Part shown: positions 54,432 through 62,927 of the stretch, in pieces
How positions within the stretch are numbered: position 1 is the stretch's first letter
Layout: each line of letters starts with the position of its first letter
Assembly: GCA_023228865.1 (NCBI GenBank)
Contig: JALOAH010000013.1
Location: 1 to 62,927 of the forward strand
DNA from: Porticoccaceae bacterium
Lineage (GTDB): Bacteria; Pseudomonadota; Gammaproteobacteria; Pseudomonadales; Porticoccaceae
Direction: 5' to 3'
DNA length: 62,927 nt
Notes under the pieces: generated by a model
Seen by the model: only the letters and a program-made list of their open reading frames with translations
Database searches by the model: none
Told to the model about the DNA's origin: nothing
Made by a program: the position numbers and the translations under genes

Positions 54432-55739
54432 TCAATGGCGCTCCAGCAGGCCATGACCGAAAACCGGGTCATGGCCTGGCTCCCCCAGGTCTTTCGCATT
54501 TCGAATCAATATTCCAAGGGTTTCGGCCATACTCCCTGAGCGGCTTCGTTCACAGGTGAGACGCGCACTCACCAGGGCGGCGGCCATGGAAGTTCCCGAT
54601 TCCAAACCGACGTCTTGCTTCCCCCGGGCAGTCTTTAAGGCCACGCCGCGCGCGGCAAAATCCACATGCTCGCCGCGATTCGCCCAGCGATAAATTTTGT
54701 TGGCGCCATCCACTGCTGTCACTGCCACCACCTCGTCATAGGCCGCAGGGTAGAGCGGTGGCGCGGCGGGCCCCTCATTGCCGACTGCGGCAACAATTTG
54801 AATCTGTTGTTCAGACAACGCGGAAATCGCCCGTTTCAGCAAGGCATTTGGCGGGCCGGCAAGGCTCATGTTGATGACGGGCACCTGCTGTTCTGCCAGC
54901 CATTGCAGCGCTGCGAGCATGGCATCCAGGGTGGCGCCCTGGGAGTAGGCATCCCGTCCGTAAAAAATGGCGGCGGCATACAGGGTGGCATTGGGAATCA
55001 GGGGCGACAACCCAGGATCGGCGCCGACGAGCAATCCGGCAACGGCGGTGCCATGGGCACTGGCGGGGTGCAAATCCGAGTTCAGGAATGATCGGCTGAT
55101 TATTGGGCGATCCTTTAATGCCGGATGCTGGTCATTAATTGCCGTATCGATCATGCCCAGGCGCAGTGGGCTGTCGCAAACAGCACTGGCCAGGATTTCA
55201 ATCTCAGGAGTCACAGCGGCGTCGGCCTGAGCCTGGGGGCTGTAGATATGGTTGCGATCAATCATCGCATTTTCGTCGAGATCGAGGCGGCGACGGAGGG
55301 TGTCGGCGTTGTCCCATGTTGCCGGCACGCGAATGCGCAGGGTTTTTAGCGCCAGCGCCGGGTAGTCTTTCTCCTCGATGATATCCACAGCCTTGTGGCG
55401 CAATTTTTCCCGATCGCCGGAATCGATGGCGATCAGCCACTCTCGCGCGACGGCGCGAAACCCGGTATCCGTGGTCACTTCCACAAAGGCGGTGTCGCCG
55501 TGAACGTTGAGGATTGGCAGAGTCTGTGGCAGCCTTGACAGCCGTTCCCTGCTTGCTGCAAGTGGTTTTTTCAATACTTGGCGCTCTATCTCTGGCAGCG
55601 GCTGCGGCAACGTTCTCTGCAGAGTCTGATCCACCGTTTCCAGGGCGCCGCCCGCAGTGTTTTGCAACAGCTGGGCGGCCGCTGAAGTGGATGCGCACAG
55701 GGTCACAATCGCAGAAAAATAGCGCACTGGGTTTTTCAT
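54432..55739 (-). CDS. subtilisin-like (S8) serine protease, exported
   Basis: 435 residues. A signal peptide (FSAIVTLCASTSAAA) is followed by an N-terminal domain of about 160 residues without clear homology. The S8 catalytic triad is Asp in LGMIDTAIN, His in SAHGTAVAGLL and Ser in ESGTSMAAALV; the oxyanion Asn is in AVGNEGPAAPP. It is periplasmic or secreted. It converges with the beta-barrel gene and diverges from the ECF sigma operon. It may process the secreted protein, or the anti-sigma factor; both are inference. Confidence 0.88.
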   Translation of the reverse strand: MKNPVRYFSAIVTLCASTSAAAQLLQNTAGGALETVDQTLQRTLPQPLPEIERQVLKKPLAASRERLSRLPQTLPILNVHGDTAFVEVTTDTGFRAVAREWLIAIDSGDREKLRHKAVDIIEEKDYPALALKTLRIRVPATWDNADTLRRRLDLDENAMIDRNHIYSPQAQADAAVTPEIEILASAVCDSPLRLGMIDTAINDQHPALKDRPIISRSFLNSDLHPASAHGTAVAGLLVGADPGLSPLIPNATLYAAAIFYGRDAYSQGATLDAMLAALQWLAEQQVPVINMSLAGPPNALLKRAISALSEQQIQIVAAVGNEGPAAPPLYPAAYDEVVAVTAVDGANKIYRWANRGEHVDFAARGVALKTARGKQDVGLESGTSMAAALVSARLTCERSRSGSMAETLGILIRNAKDLGEPGHDPVFGHGLLERH

Positions 55740-55839
55740 GGTAATTTTTGGCCTCCACCGCCAATTGCACTGGCGTTTTCACGTTGGTACTGCTGGTATT
55801 AAAGCAGACGTGCGGCGAAGAAAAAAATTTCAGCGCGGT

Positions 55840-55867
55840 GGGAATATTTTTGCTGTCGAGCCGTTAT
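55840..55867 (+). promoter_or_regulatory. putative ECF sigma autoregulated promoter
   Basis: GGGAATA, 15 bp, CGTTAT, ending 29 bp before the sigma-factor ATG at 55896. It matches the boxes at 52545. Confidence 0.5.
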
Positions 55868-55895
55868 CCCTGTAAAGACGACAGGATAGTAGTGG

Positions 55896-56381
55896 ATGAA
55901 TGAGTCATTAACACAAATACTGCCAGCGATTCGGCGTTTTGCCTACTCCCTCACCGGGTCGGTTCACGACGCCGACGACCTGTTGCAAAACACCGTAGAG
56001 CGCATTCTGACGCGACCGGTTCCCGAAGACGCAGACTTGCTGAAATGGGCGTTTCGCATTTGCCGCAACCTCTGGATCGATGAATACCGCGCCAGCAAGG
56101 TGCGCGGCCAGGCCACAGCCTGTGGGGCATTGCAGGAAACACCGATTGACGGTGAAGCTATTATCCACAACCAGATTACGCTGATGGAAGTGGACTCGGC
56201 AATGGCGACACTGCCAAATGATCAGCGCGCCATTCTCGCCCTCGTTGCCGTGCAGGGGCTGGCCTATCAGGAGGTGGCGGATGTCTTGAAAATTCCCATC
56301 GGCACGGTGATGAGCCGCCTGGCTCGAGCGCGCGCTGCCTTGAGCCGCCAACTGCATTCACCCCAGAGAGCGAAACCATGA
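55896..56381 (+). CDS. ECF-family sigma factor
   Basis: 161 residues. Region 2 is FAYSLTGSVHDADDLLQNTV followed by DLLKWAFRICRNLWIDEYRA. Region 4 is LPNDQRAILALVAVQGLAYQ followed by EVADVLKIPIGTVMSRLARA. It would recruit RNA polymerase to a small envelope regulon. The stop overlaps the anti-sigma start by 4 bp. Confidence 0.93.
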   Translation: MNESLTQILPAIRRFAYSLTGSVHDADDLLQNTVERILTRPVPEDADLLKWAFRICRNLWIDEYRASKVRGQATACGALQETPIDGEAIIHNQITLMEVDSAMATLPNDQRAILALVAVQGLAYQEVADVLKIPIGTVMSRLARARAALSRQLHSPQRAKP

Positions 56382-57085
56382 ACATTAGCGATGAACAATT
56401 GTCCGCTTTTCTCGATGCCGAACTGCCCCCCGCAGCCATGGCGGCGATTCGCGACGCTGTGGCTCTGGACGAAAAGCTCACCGAGCGCCTTGCGGAACTG
56501 GCGCTGGTGGATGAGTTGGTGGCTGCCACCTACAGGCGCATCGACCAGGAACCCGTGCCCGAGGCTATCCACCAGTTGCTGGCTAGCCCCCAGAAAAAAT
56601 CCGCAACAATTATTCGGTTACCGACGTTTACGGCGGTTAAATTTCTGCCGCGAGCCATGGCCGCAGGACTGGTGATGGCCATCGGTGTGGCGCTGATATT
56701 GTCATTGAATCCAGCCGATAACCGGGAGTGGCTCGCCGTGGCGAGCGCCCTCGAAACCAGCCCTAGCGGCCATGTTCGCGCGCTTGCCGATGGCCAAACA
56801 CTGATGCCCCGGCTGACGTTTATCGACGACACGGGGGATTACTGCCGCGTGTACCGTCAGAGTTTCAGCGACGGTACAGCGCTGGATGGTATTGGCTGCC
56901 GCCGCAATGGTCACTGGCAACCTGTTGAGAATAGCGGGCGCCAACCCGTGGCGGATCGCAGTTCGTATCAAACAGCGTCAAGGGCAGGGTCAGTGAAAAT
57001 AGACCAGGTTCTCGACGAGATGATCAGCGGCGACCCCCTGGATGCCGCTGCGGAAACTCGAGTGATGGCCAACCATTGGAACTAA
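56378..57085 (+). CDS. anti-sigma factor, membrane-bound
   Basis: 235 residues. The cytosolic N-terminus (NISDEQLSAFLDAELPPAAM) has the usual anti-sigma helical shape but lacks the zinc HxxxCxxC motif. One membrane helix lies near 92-110 (MAAGLVMAIGVALILSL), then a periplasmic domain with two cysteines. It should hold the preceding sigma factor inactive at the membrane until an envelope signal. Confidence 0.85.
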   Translation: MNISDEQLSAFLDAELPPAAMAAIRDAVALDEKLTERLAELALVDELVAATYRRIDQEPVPEAIHQLLASPQKKSATIIRLPTFTAVKFLPRAMAAGLVMAIGVALILSLNPADNREWLAVASALETSPSGHVRALADGQTLMPRLTFIDDTGDYCRVYRQSFSDGTALDGIGCRRNGHWQPVENSGRQPVADRSSYQTASRAGSVKIDQVLDEMISGDPLDAAAETRVMANHWN

Positions 57086-57103
57086 ACCAAAGGAGAAAAC
57101 CCT

Positions 57104-57640
57104 ATGAAAAGGCTGAATTTTTTACCAACGATCACTGTCACCATGATAATTGCAGTGCTTATTACCGCCTGTGCCAGCGAGTCTGCCTACAAAGCGGCGG
57201 ACGGCTCTCGTTACGGCTATAGCGACACGCGAATAGCTGAAGATCGCTATCGAGTGAGTTTCAATGCCCCTGCCAGCCGCGAGGGGGATATTCGCGACTA
57301 TGCTCTGCTGCGCGCTGCTGAGCTGACCCTGCTGGAAGGCTATGACTGGTTTGTCGTGCTTGATCGTAAAACCGAAATTGAACGTTCCCGGAATGAGCCG
57401 AGCATAAGTGTCGGCGCTTCTCGATCTGCGGCGGTAACTCGAAATTGCGGCTTGGTGGCCTGCCGCACCTACTATCATCCAGAGCGGGCATACGGTGCGG
57501 GCTTTGATGCGGGCGGCAGCGCCCGCAGCGAGCTGGAAATCCGCCTCGGCAAGGGCGTGCGGCCAGAGGTTGTGGACAGCTTTGACGCCGCTGAAGTCCG
57601 CAGCAATCTGCGCCAATCCCTGGATCTGGAAAGTGAATAG
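57104..57640 (+). CDS. CC0125/CC1285-family lipoprotein
   Basis: 178 residues. The lipobox VLITAC ends the signal peptide. Family stretches: YRVSFNAPASREGDIRDYAL, LLRAAELTLLEGYDWFVVLD. Function unknown in the family as far as I know. It is 18 bp after the anti-sigma gene, so it is part of the ECF operon and a likely sensor-side or target component. Confidence 0.82.
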   Translation: MKRLNFLPTITVTMIIAVLITACASESAYKAADGSRYGYSDTRIAEDRYRVSFNAPASREGDIRDYALLRAAELTLLEGYDWFVVLDRKTEIERSRNEPSISVGASRSAAVTRNCGLVACRTYYHPERAYGAGFDAGGSARSELEIRLGKGVRPEVVDSFDAAEVRSNLRQSLDLESE

Positions 57641-57862
57641 CAACTCCCAGCAGGAAAGGGACTGACGACGGGTAGTACCGGCGCCAGCTTGGCTCCCTGG
57701 GGTTGGCTCAATGCTGACCGCTGGGCATCGCCACAGCTTGCGGCCGCTATGCCATATCGCTGTGGCGCTATCGTTGCCTTCGAATTTAGCGCTATAGTTA
57801 TCGAGCGGCCAGTCTGCAATAGCCCGGTCTTAGGGTGTAATCATGAAACCTGGAGAGTCAAA

Positions 57863-58465
57863 ATGACAAAGATTCTTGTTCTTTACTACAGCATGTACGG
57901 CCACATCGAAACCTTGGCGAAGGCGGTGGCTGAAGGCGCTCGCAGCGTCGCTGGCGTCGAGGTCACCATCAAGCGGGTACCCGATCTGATGTCGGAAGAT
58001 GTGGCGCGAAAGGCGGGCGCCAAGCTCGATCAAGCGGCGCCGTTTGCAACAACCAGTGAGCTACCGGATTATGATGCCATTATATTTGGTACGCCGACAC
58101 GCTTTGGCAATATGTGCGCCCAAATGCGCAATTTTCTTGACCAGACCGGCGGACTCTGGGCTGGCGGCAAGTTGATTGGCAAGGTGGGCAGCGTATTCAC
58201 CTCCACAGGCACACAACACGGCGGCCAGGAAACCACCATTACCTCGTTTCACACCACATTGCTGCATCACGGCATGATTATTGTCGGTGTCCCTTATTCC
58301 TGTCAGGGACTCACCAACATGAACGAAATTACTGGCGGAACGCCCTATGGCGCGAGCACCCTTGCCGGTGCTGATGGCAGCCGCCAGCCGTCACAGAACG
58401 AAATCGCCATTGCCCGCTTTCAGGGCGCCCATGTTGCCGAGGTGGCCAAGAAACAATCGGCCTGA
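57863..58465 (+). CDS. wrbA: NAD(P)H:quinone oxidoreductase, WrbA family (copy 2)
   Basis: 200 residues from ATG at 57863 with GGAGAG upstream; the open frame from 57689 is too long. The FMN loop is [60 protein letters not shown] and [20 protein letters not shown] are the full WrbA signatures. This copy is closer to E. coli WrbA than the one at 37660. Confidence 0.95.
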   Translation: MTKILVLYYSMYGHIETLAKAVAEGARSVAGVEVTIKRVPDLMSEDVARKAGAKLDQAAPFATTSELPDYDAIIFGTPTRFGNMCAQMRNFLDQTGGLWAGGKLIGKVGSVFTSTGTQHGGQETTITSFHTTLLHHGMIIVGVPYSCQGLTNMNEITGGTPYGASTLAGADGSRQPSQNEIAIARFQGAHVAEVAKKQSA

Positions 58466-58479
58466 CGATGGCTCAATTC

Positions 58480-58526
58480 GGCCTCTAAAAAGCTGCGCCG
58501 CTTTGTCAGACAGCTTTTTAGAGGCC
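58480..58526. terminator. perfect 16-bp hairpin after wrbA
   Basis: GGCCTCTAAAAAGCTG pairs with CAGCTTTTTAGAGGCC around a 15-nt loop, directly after the wrbA stop. No T-run follows the stem, though the stem itself contains one. Probably a terminator or a small repeat element. Confidence 0.6.
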
Positions 58527-58577
58527 GGTTACGCAGAGGGCATTCTGCCCACAAAAAGAAGTCGTCAACCATAACCG

Positions 58578-58811
58578 ATGCCCCTAAAGATCGCCCAAAA
58601 AATTGCCGAGCGCTGCCGCGATGTTGTCTTTAAAGAACAGATTCCCCATCCAACATCCAGGGTTAGTCAGGTGCTGACAGTGAGCATTGGTGTTGGCACG
58701 ATTATTCCCGACCACAAGGATATTGCCATGGATTTTATCGCTCTGGTGGATCAGCGACTCTACGCGGCAAAAAACAGAGGGCGCAATCGTATTGTTGAGG
58801 GCAGCGTTTAA
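58578..58811 (+). pseudogene. C-terminal fragment of a GGDEF (diguanylate cyclase) domain
   Basis: 77 residues. VSQVLTVSIGVGTIIPDHKD and LVDQRLYAAKNRGRNRIVEG are the last third of a GGDEF domain. The GGDEF active-site motif, and everything before it, is missing, with no recognisable remnant upstream. A dead fragment left by deletion or an incoming recombination. Confidence 0.82.
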
Positions 58812-58936
58812 GGGGAAATCAGGCCATGATTGTGTCGCCGACGGCGTGCTTTGCCGATGGCGGCTTTGCTATACCCCCTCTATCCGCTAGACTAGCTGCC
58901 TTTTTTGACCTATGTAATCGCAGAGTCTGGAGATCA

Positions 58937-59893
58937 ATGAGCGCAATAGCACTGTCCATCAAAAATCTCACCAAGGCCTATGACAATGGCTTCGTGGCGT
59001 TAAAGGGGATTGATCTGGAAGTTCATGAAGGGGACTTTTTCGCCCTCTTGGGGCCAAACGGTGCTGGCAAGTCCACCACCATCGGCATAATCTGCTCCCT
59101 GATTCGCAAAACGGCGGGGGAGGTGAGGGTGTTTGGCAAAAGTATCGATACCCATTTCTCAGCAGCGAAAAAAGAGATCGGCATCGTTCCCCAGGAATTC
59201 AACTTCAATTTCTTTGAAAAACCCTTTGATATTCTTGTCACCCAGGCGGGTTACTACGGTCTGCCGATGACATTGGCGCGGGAGAGGGCGGAAAAATACC
59301 TGCGCCAGCTGGATTTGTGGGATAAGCGCAATGTCCAGTCGCGAATGCTTTCCGGCGGCATGAAGCGCCGCCTGATGATTGCCAGAGCCCTTGTCCATGA
59401 GCCCCGCCTTCTGATTCTCGACGAGCCCACGGCTGGCGTGGATATTGAGCTGCGCCGCTCCATGTGGCAGTTTTTGCGCGATATCAATGCCCGCGGCACC
59501 ACCATTATTCTCACTACCCATTATCTCGAAGAAGCCGAAAGTCTGTGCCGCCATATTGCCATCATCAACAAGGGCGACATCATCGAAAACACCAGCATGA
59601 AAACCCTGCTCAAAAGCCTGCAAAAAGAGGTGTTTATCTTTGATACCAGAGAGACCTTGACGGCCTTACCCGATCTGGGTTCATTTTCCGGCAAACAACT
59701 CGACGAGCATTCCTTTGAGGTGGAGGTGGATAAAAATGATTCCCTCAACCGCCTGTTTGCCCAGTTGAGCGCTCAGGGTGTGGAAATCATCAGCATGAGA
59801 AACAGGGCAAACCGTCTCGAAGAGCTTTTTGTCAGCCTGGTGGATTCGTCCAACGATGACCAGAACCCACAACCAGCACGGCGGGGGCACTGA
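58937..59893 (+). CDS. ABC transporter ATP-binding protein, YadG-like
   Basis: 318 residues from ATG at 58937 with GGAG upstream; the open frame from 58826 is too long. Walker A is GPNGAGKSTT, the signature LSGGMKRRLMIA and Walker B LLILDEPTAGVD. A C-terminal extension (about 235-318) is typical for YadG-type drug or polysaccharide exporters. It pairs with the permease 3 bp downstream. Confidence 0.92.
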   Translation: MSAIALSIKNLTKAYDNGFVALKGIDLEVHEGDFFALLGPNGAGKSTTIGIICSLIRKTAGEVRVFGKSIDTHFSAAKKEIGIVPQEFNFNFFEKPFDILVTQAGYYGLPMTLARERAEKYLRQLDLWDKRNVQSRMLSGGMKRRLMIARALVHEPRLLILDEPTAGVDIELRRSMWQFLRDINARGTTIILTTHYLEEAESLCRHIAIINKGDIIENTSMKTLLKSLQKEVFIFDTRETLTALPDLGSFSGKQLDEHSFEVEVDKNDSLNRLFAQLSAQGVEIISMRNRANRLEELFVSLVDSSNDDQNPQPARRGH

Positions 59894-59895
59894 TT

Positions 59896-60669
59896 ATGTC
59901 AAATTATGAAAAATGGATCGCCTTTGCCACCATCGTTATTCGTGAAATTCGCCGTTTTACCCGTATCTGGCAGCAGACCCTGTTGCCACCGGCAATCACG
60001 ATCACATTGTATTTTGTCATTTTTGGCACCTTGATCGGGCCGCGAATCGGCGACATGTCCGGCTTCAGTTATATCGATTTTGTCGCCCCCGGCCTGATTA
60101 TGATGGCGGTGATCACCAACGCCTACGGCAATGTGGTGTCGTCTTTTTATGGCGCCAAATTTGGCAAAAGTATTGAGGAGCTGCTGGTTTCGCCAGTACC
60201 CAATTACATTATCCTCACCGGCTTTGTCATGGGTGGCGTGGTTCGCGGCTTGGCGGTGGGCGCAATTGTTACCTTGCTGTCACTGTTTTTTACCAAGCTC
60301 CAGGTGGAACATGTTTTTATTACCTGCGCTGTGGTTTTTTTGACGTCAGTGCTGTTTTCCCTGGCGGGATTTATCAATGCGGTGTTTGCCCGTTCATTTG
60401 ACGATATTTCCATTATCCCCACCTTTGTGCTGACGCCTTTGACCTACCTGGGCGGCATTTTCTACTCGGTGGATATGCTGCCGGATTTCTGGGAGAAAGT
60501 GTCCCATATCAATCCCATTCTCTACATGATCAACGCATTTCGGTATGGCGTGCTCGGCATTTCAGACATCAATGTAGGTTTTGCTTTCACCATCATCATC
60601 GGATTTATTGTTGCACTTTGGGCTTATTCCATGTATCTGCTGCGTACCAGCAAAGGGTTGCGCAGCTGA
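59896..60669 (+). CDS. ABC-2 type permease, YadH-like
   Basis: 257 residues, six membrane helices. It has REIRRFTRIWQQTLLPPAIT at the N-terminus and TFVLTPLTYLGGIFYSVDML near residue 175, the ABC-2 pattern. It forms an exporter with the preceding ATPase. Its TGA and the queF ATG share one base (TGATG). Confidence 0.92.
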   Translation: MSNYEKWIAFATIVIREIRRFTRIWQQTLLPPAITITLYFVIFGTLIGPRIGDMSGFSYIDFVAPGLIMMAVITNAYGNVVSSFYGAKFGKSIEELLVSPVPNYIILTGFVMGGVVRGLAVGAIVTLLSLFFTKLQVEHVFITCAVVFLTSVLFSLAGFINAVFARSFDDISIIPTFVLTPLTYLGGIFYSVDMLPDFWEKVSHINPILYMINAFRYGVLGISDINVGFAFTIIIGFIVALWAYSMYLLRTSKGLRS

Positions 60670-61481
60670 TGGCAGGCAATAAACCCCAATTGGGGGCTGA
60701 AACCCAATACCCGGAGCGCTACGATCCCCAGCTGCTGGTGAGCATTCCCAGAGCCCCCGCCAGGGAAAAGCTAAACATTGCCACCGCCATGTACGGCGTC
60801 GATGTCTGGACCGCATACGAGATCTCCTGGCTGAATCCCGGCGGCAAACCCAGCGTCGCCATTGCCGAGTTTGTGGTGCCCTGCGATTCCGCGGCGATTG
60901 TGGAGTCAAAGTCATTCAAGCTCTATTTGAATTCCCTCAACCAGGAATGCTTTGACAACCGCGAACAGGTGCTACAAACACTGGCGAAGGATCTCGCGGT
61001 AGGTTTTGGCTGTCCTGTTCAGGTGCTCCTGTACTCCCTTGACGAGTACGCCAGCAAAGGTTTGCAGCCCTTCAGGGGCGATTGCCTCGACGATCTCCCC
61101 GTTGTCTGCGACAGCTACGACGCCGAGCCGTCACTGCTTGCGGTGCTGGACGAACCCCCTGTCAGCGAAACCCTTTACAGCCACCTCTTAAAAAGCAACT
61201 GCCCGGTAACCGGCCAGCCGGACTGGGCCTCTGTACAGATAAGCTATACCGGAAAACCCATAGTCAAAGAAGGTTTGCTGCGCTACCTGGTGTCGTTCCG
61301 CCAGCATCAAGACTTCCATGAAAACTGCGTGGAAACTCTGTTCGCCGCCATTCTGGAGCGCTGCCGTCCGCAAGATCTGAGCGTCTATGCCCGTTACACT
61401 CGCCGCGGCGGTTTGGATATCAATCCTTATCGCAGCACGACACAGCAGTTACCACCATTCTGCCGCATTTCGCGCCAGTGA
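60669..61481 (+). CDS. queF: NADPH-dependent 7-cyano-7-deazaguanine reductase, bimodular
   Basis: 270 residues from ATG at 60669 (coupled to the permease stop). It makes preQ1 from preQ0 for queuosine in tRNA. The N-terminal half has VDVWTAYEISWLNPGGKP. The C-terminal half carries the catalytic cysteine in SNCPVTGQPDWASVQISY and the QueF motif ESKSFKLYLNSLNQECFD in the middle. FHENCVETLF is the substrate-binding Glu/His region. Confidence 0.95.
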   Translation: MAGNKPQLGAETQYPERYDPQLLVSIPRAPAREKLNIATAMYGVDVWTAYEISWLNPGGKPSVAIAEFVVPCDSAAIVESKSFKLYLNSLNQECFDNREQVLQTLAKDLAVGFGCPVQVLLYSLDEYASKGLQPFRGDCLDDLPVVCDSYDAEPSLLAVLDEPPVSETLYSHLLKSNCPVTGQPDWASVQISYTGKPIVKEGLLRYLVSFRQHQDFHENCVETLFAAILERCRPQDLSVYARYTRRGGLDINPYRSTTQQLPPFCRISRQ

Positions 61482-61520
61482 TTTCCGGGGATGTCTGCCT
61501 TTAAAGGGTGGGGCGGGAAG

Positions 61521-62927
61521 TTATTTGATGATTTTAATGTTGGGTTTGGTGTTGCGTTCAATATCCCGACGCAGCTGCTCGTAAGCCTCCTCCAGTGACG
61601 CCATAACCCGCTGCTTCTGCATATGGGGAATAGTGTCCACATCCATGTAGATGGTGAAGCCCTCGGTGGCCTTGTCGATACAGAGATCTTCCCTGCCCAG
61701 ATTGGCGCGCAAATCCACCACTCTAAAGGCCTCCACGGGCTGTTTGAAACCTTTCAGGCGTATAAACCCCCTGGGCTGACAATAAACCACATCCTTGATC
61801 AACTCGTGGGTCGCCGCAGAAACAAGAATCTCGCCAGGTTCGCAGGAGGATTCAAGACGACTGGCTTTGTTCACCTCCGTGCCCAGCAATGTGTAGTCGA
61901 GGCGGTTCTCGGTGCCGAAATTACCCACGGTACAAAACCCGGTATTGATGCCCATACGAATCTCAAGGGTGGTTTTGATCCCCTGAGCCTGCCAGCGCAG
62001 ATTCAAATCTTTCATTCGCTTCTGCATGGCGATGGCCATGGATACACAGGCAATGCAATCCTCCTTGGCGCCGCGGCTGACGGGATCGCCAAAAAAAACC
62101 ATAATGGCGTCACCGATAAATTTGTCGATGGTGCCGCCAAACTTGAGGGCAATATTCGACATTTCGGTGAGATAAAGGTTGAGCATTTCGGTGAGCGCTT
62201 CTGTTTCCAGCTCTTCGGATAATTCGCTGAACCCCTTGATGTCGGAAAAAAACACGCTGAGCTTCTTGCGCTGGGTTTCAAGGGTAACGCGCTTGCCGGA
62301 CAGTATGGCCTTGCGCAGGGACGGCGACAGATATTTGGCAAGCTTGTAATTGTTGAGCTTCAACTGCAGATTGTCGGTTTTGGCCTGCTGCAGGTCGCTG
62401 CTAAGCCGCTGCTGGCGCTGAAAAAGTTGCCAGCCCAGATAACAAAGAAACAGCGGCGTGCACAGCAATACCGCCAGGGAAACAGGTTCCTGGGGCTGAA
62501 TGCTGATAGCTGGCTGTTTGATAACATACAAAACAAGGATGCTGGCGCTGAACAGGGCGCTATGGCTCAAAAGCCGGGGTATGCCGCCCAGGGCGACGGA
62601 TCTAATGACCGTGAGCAGTAAAATGGCGGCAAAGGCTGTCAACGAAAACGGCATTACCACAACAATAGCGCCAAGAATAACCACATCCAGAGAGGCAAAA
62701 AATCCCTGTTGCCTGGTTGTCGGGGGTTCTTCGCTGCGACTATAACCGGCTAAATAGGCGACAATAAAATAAAGGGCAGCCGCCAGCAAACTGGCGAAAA
62801 AAACGAGGAACCCGTAATCGGGAAACTGGCTGTGAAAATTTATCGAGGCAACCACAATAGCTGTTGCCGACGCCCTGAAGAGAGCGTCAATATGTTGCCC
62901 TATGGGTTCAGGGATAACCGGGTTATC
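61521..62927 (-). CDS. membrane-bound class III adenylate/guanylate cyclase (5' end outside window)
   Basis: The frame stays open to the right edge, so the true start is outside; at least 468 codons are seen. About four membrane helices come first, then a helical linker and a class III cyclase domain: KKLSVFFSDIKGFSELSEEL holds the metal-binding aspartates, DKFIGDAIMVFFGDPVSRGA the second, and LEIRMGINTGFCTVGNFGTE follows. It should make cAMP (or cGMP) in answer to an unknown signal. The GTG at 62855 is not a likely start because the frame continues upstream with helix-like sequence. Confidence 0.88.
   Translation of the reverse strand, partial: DNPVIPEPIGQHIDALFRASATAIVVASINFHSQFPDYGFLVFFASLLAAALYFIVAYLAGYSRSEEPPTTRQQGFFASLDVVILGAIVVVMPFSLTAFAAILLLTVIRSVALGGIPRLLSHSALFSASILVLYVIKQPAISIQPQEPVSLAVLLCTPLFLCYLGWQLFQRQQRLSSDLQQAKTDNLQLKLNNYKLAKYLSPSLRKAILSGKRVTLETQRKKLSVFFSDIKGFSELSEELETEALTEMLNLYLTEMSNIALKFGGTIDKFIGDAIMVFFGDPVSRGAKEDCIACVSMAIAMQKRMKDLNLRWQAQGIKTTLEIRMGINTGFCTVGNFGTENRLDYTLLGTEVNKASRLESSCEPGEILVSAATHELIKDVVYCQPRGFIRLKGFKQPVEAFRVVDLRANLGREDLCIDKATEGFTIYMDVDTIPHMQKQRVMASLEEAYEQLRRDIERNTKPNIKIIK

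Overview
The window reads as a chromosome segment from a gammaproteobacterium, probably marine and able to grow without oxygen. Support comes from the household genes and their neighbours: purMN beside DUF3108/DUF3014 genes, DUF2066 followed by hda, a bimodular queF, alaA, dusA, gltX and tRNA genes with an encoded CCA end. I cannot name the genus. No integrase, transposase, phage gene or CRISPR array is visible.

Layout. 1-18.1 kb is mostly core: a partial FAD oxidoreductase, a BCCT osmolyte transporter, a YihY-type membrane protein, a copper P-type ATPase, tRNA-Pro, a frameshifted potassium channel, ETF-ubiquinone oxidoreductase, envelope proteins of unknown function, purN/purM, DUF2066 and hda. 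18.15-35.25 kb is an anaerobic-metabolism island lying between the convergent ends of hda and sppA. 35.3-52.3 kb is core again: sppA, wrbA, arsC, acyP, a proteasome-like hydrolase, terB, dusA, gltX, tRNA-Ala, a leucine dehydrogenase plus branched-chain 2-oxoacid dehydrogenase operon, alaA, msrB, tRNA-Glu and tRNA-Gly. 52.5-57.7 kb is an envelope module: a low-complexity secreted protein, a beta-barrel protein, a subtilisin-like protease, an ECF sigma factor, its anti-sigma factor and a lipoprotein. The end holds a second wrbA, an ABC exporter, queF and an adenylate cyclase cut by the right edge.

The island is the striking part. Leftward it encodes a 2-oxoacid:ferredoxin oxidoreductase (KorA/KorB), a 2[4Fe-4S] ferredoxin of benzoyl-CoA-reductase type, a small five-cysteine protein and a 49-codon ORF, and behind these a hemerythrin/DUF2249/NnrS-like operon. 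Rightward it encodes a TetR regulator, two HgdB/BcrB/BcrC-type subunits and two ASKHA activators, which together make a class I aryl-CoA reductase ordered as in the 3-methylbenzoyl-CoA reductase operon. An ethylbenzene-dehydrogenase-like molybdoenzyme follows in the order gamma-beta-alpha-delta. A palindrome TGAGC-N3-GCTCA occurs in front of the TetR gene, twice in front of the kor operon and once in near-perfect form in front of the hemerythrin operon. FNR-type boxes (TTGAT-N4-ATCAA) occur in front of the kor, hemerythrin and molybdoenzyme operons. My reading is that an alkyl-aromatic or other hydrocarbon is hydroxylated by the molybdoenzyme and an aryl-CoA ring is reduced with ferredoxin electrons from KorAB, under low-oxygen and effector control. 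The CoA ligase and the ring-hydrolysing beta-oxidation genes are not in the window, so the substrate is open.
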